From Chitinophagaceae bacterium (GTDB lineage: Bacteria; Bacteroidota; Bacteroidia; Chitinophagales; Chitinophagaceae), in the NCBI GenBank assembly GCA_003136915.1, contig PLEB01000031.1, positions 1 through 6,397 of the forward strand: DNA of 6,397 bases, given 5' to 3'. Made by a program: the position numbers and the translations under genes. The notes under the pieces are model-generated. The model had not been told where the DNA came from. It worked only from the letters and a program-made list of their open reading frames with translations, and did not search any database. This document shows positions 6,041 to 6,397 of this stretch, in pieces (position 1 is the first letter of the stretch; each line of letters starts with the position of its first letter).

Positions 6041-6397
6041 CTATTTCCCCAACAAATCTTTCCCTGCTTTTCTGATGGTTGTATTAAAAAGAACGACATG
6101 AACCAGCAAAACGATCCATGCTTTTGGCTGGGAATAAGCTGCAAATATCAATAGGGAAACGGGGAAAAATAATTGATAATAATCGAGCATAAATATCTGG
6201 TAAGCCAGTTTATCCGGCGGTATGATTAAAACGATCCTTTGATTCCATTTCCTGTACCTGATGAATGCCAGTATCAGATACAATATCAAAAAAATAAACA
6301 CCAGGATGACCGACATCCTGATCATCATGAAAATAAAAGCTGACCCTTCAATGGCAAACAGGATCATCGAAGGGATCCTGAAGGAACGGGGATCAAC
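6041..6397 (-). CDS. Membrane protein of unknown function, probably truncated by window edge
   Basis: An ATG at 6367 would give 108 residues, but the same frame stays open to the right edge (VDPRSFRIPS precedes that Met). Those 30 bases are about 57% G+C by hand count and do not look like an A/T-rich leader, so this is more likely the C-terminal part of a longer gene. Counting from 6367, hydrophobic segments lie at about 1-35 (one or two spans, rich in I, L, F), about 60-77 (QLFFPVSLLIFAAY) and about 83-95 (AWIVLLVHVVLF). A basic RYRKW sits at 37-41 and the tail is RKAGKDLLGK. No catalytic motif is visible. It could be the membrane tail of a glycosyltransferase or transporter, but nothing here decides. 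It converges on the 5528-6022 gene. Confidence 0.65.
   Translation of the reverse strand, partial: VDPRSFRIPSMILFAIEGSAFIFMMIRMSVILVFIFLILYLILAFIRYRKWNQRIVLIIPPDKLAYQIFMLDYYQLFFPVSLLIFAAYSQPKAWIVLLVHVVLFNTTIRKAGKDLLGK

Noticed and set aside
6302..6320. Inverted repeat CAGGAT / ATCCTG with a 7-nt loop
   Set aside because: It lies inside the membrane-protein coding frame and is short enough to be chance.

Overview
The window reads as chromosomal DNA of a member of the Bacteroidota, most likely of the Chitinophagaceae type. The reasons are a type IX secretion (T9SS) type-A C-terminal tail, a delta-60 repeat protein, an IPT/TIG plus FG-GAP adhesin-like protein, starts without Shine-Dalgarno sequences, and -33/-7 promoter elements of the TTG / TAnnTTTG kind. 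No source genome was consulted; this is inference from protein families and signals.

Layout. Left half, minus strand, in transcription order: a small secreted protein resembling DUF4907 (3264-3638); 12 bp later a 902-residue secreted delta-60 repeat protein with a T9SS sorting tail (543-3251); and after 109 bp the first 144 codons of an IPT/TIG plus FG-GAP secreted protein that runs off the left edge (1-433). Positions 3639-3994 hold no intact gene. They contain what may be a decayed plus-strand reading frame (about 3705-3998, three internal stops) and a perfect 7-bp hairpin at 3942-3959.

Right half: a second minus-strand pair, a 147-residue secreted protein of possible dimeric alpha-beta-barrel fold (4869-5312) followed after 19 bp by a secreted DUF1080 / 3-keto-disaccharide hydrolase-like protein (3995-4849). 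A 215-bp divergent intergenic region separates this pair from a plus-strand secreted protein of unknown function (5528-6022). That region carries two back-to-back promoter candidates whose -33 elements abut. A minus-strand membrane protein (6041 to the right edge) converges on it and is probably cut by the window end.

How it fits together: six of the seven genes begin with a signal peptide, so this is an export-dominated stretch rather than a metabolic operon. The best-supported functional statements are T9SS-dependent surface display or release of the delta-60 protein and a glycan- or glycoside-directed role for the DUF1080 protein. I see no CRISPR array, tRNA, rRNA, intact mobile element or recognisable defence system. 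The most unusual items are the 14-module, 57-residue-pitch architecture of the delta-60 protein, the abutting divergent promoters, and the possible gene remnant at 3705-3998.
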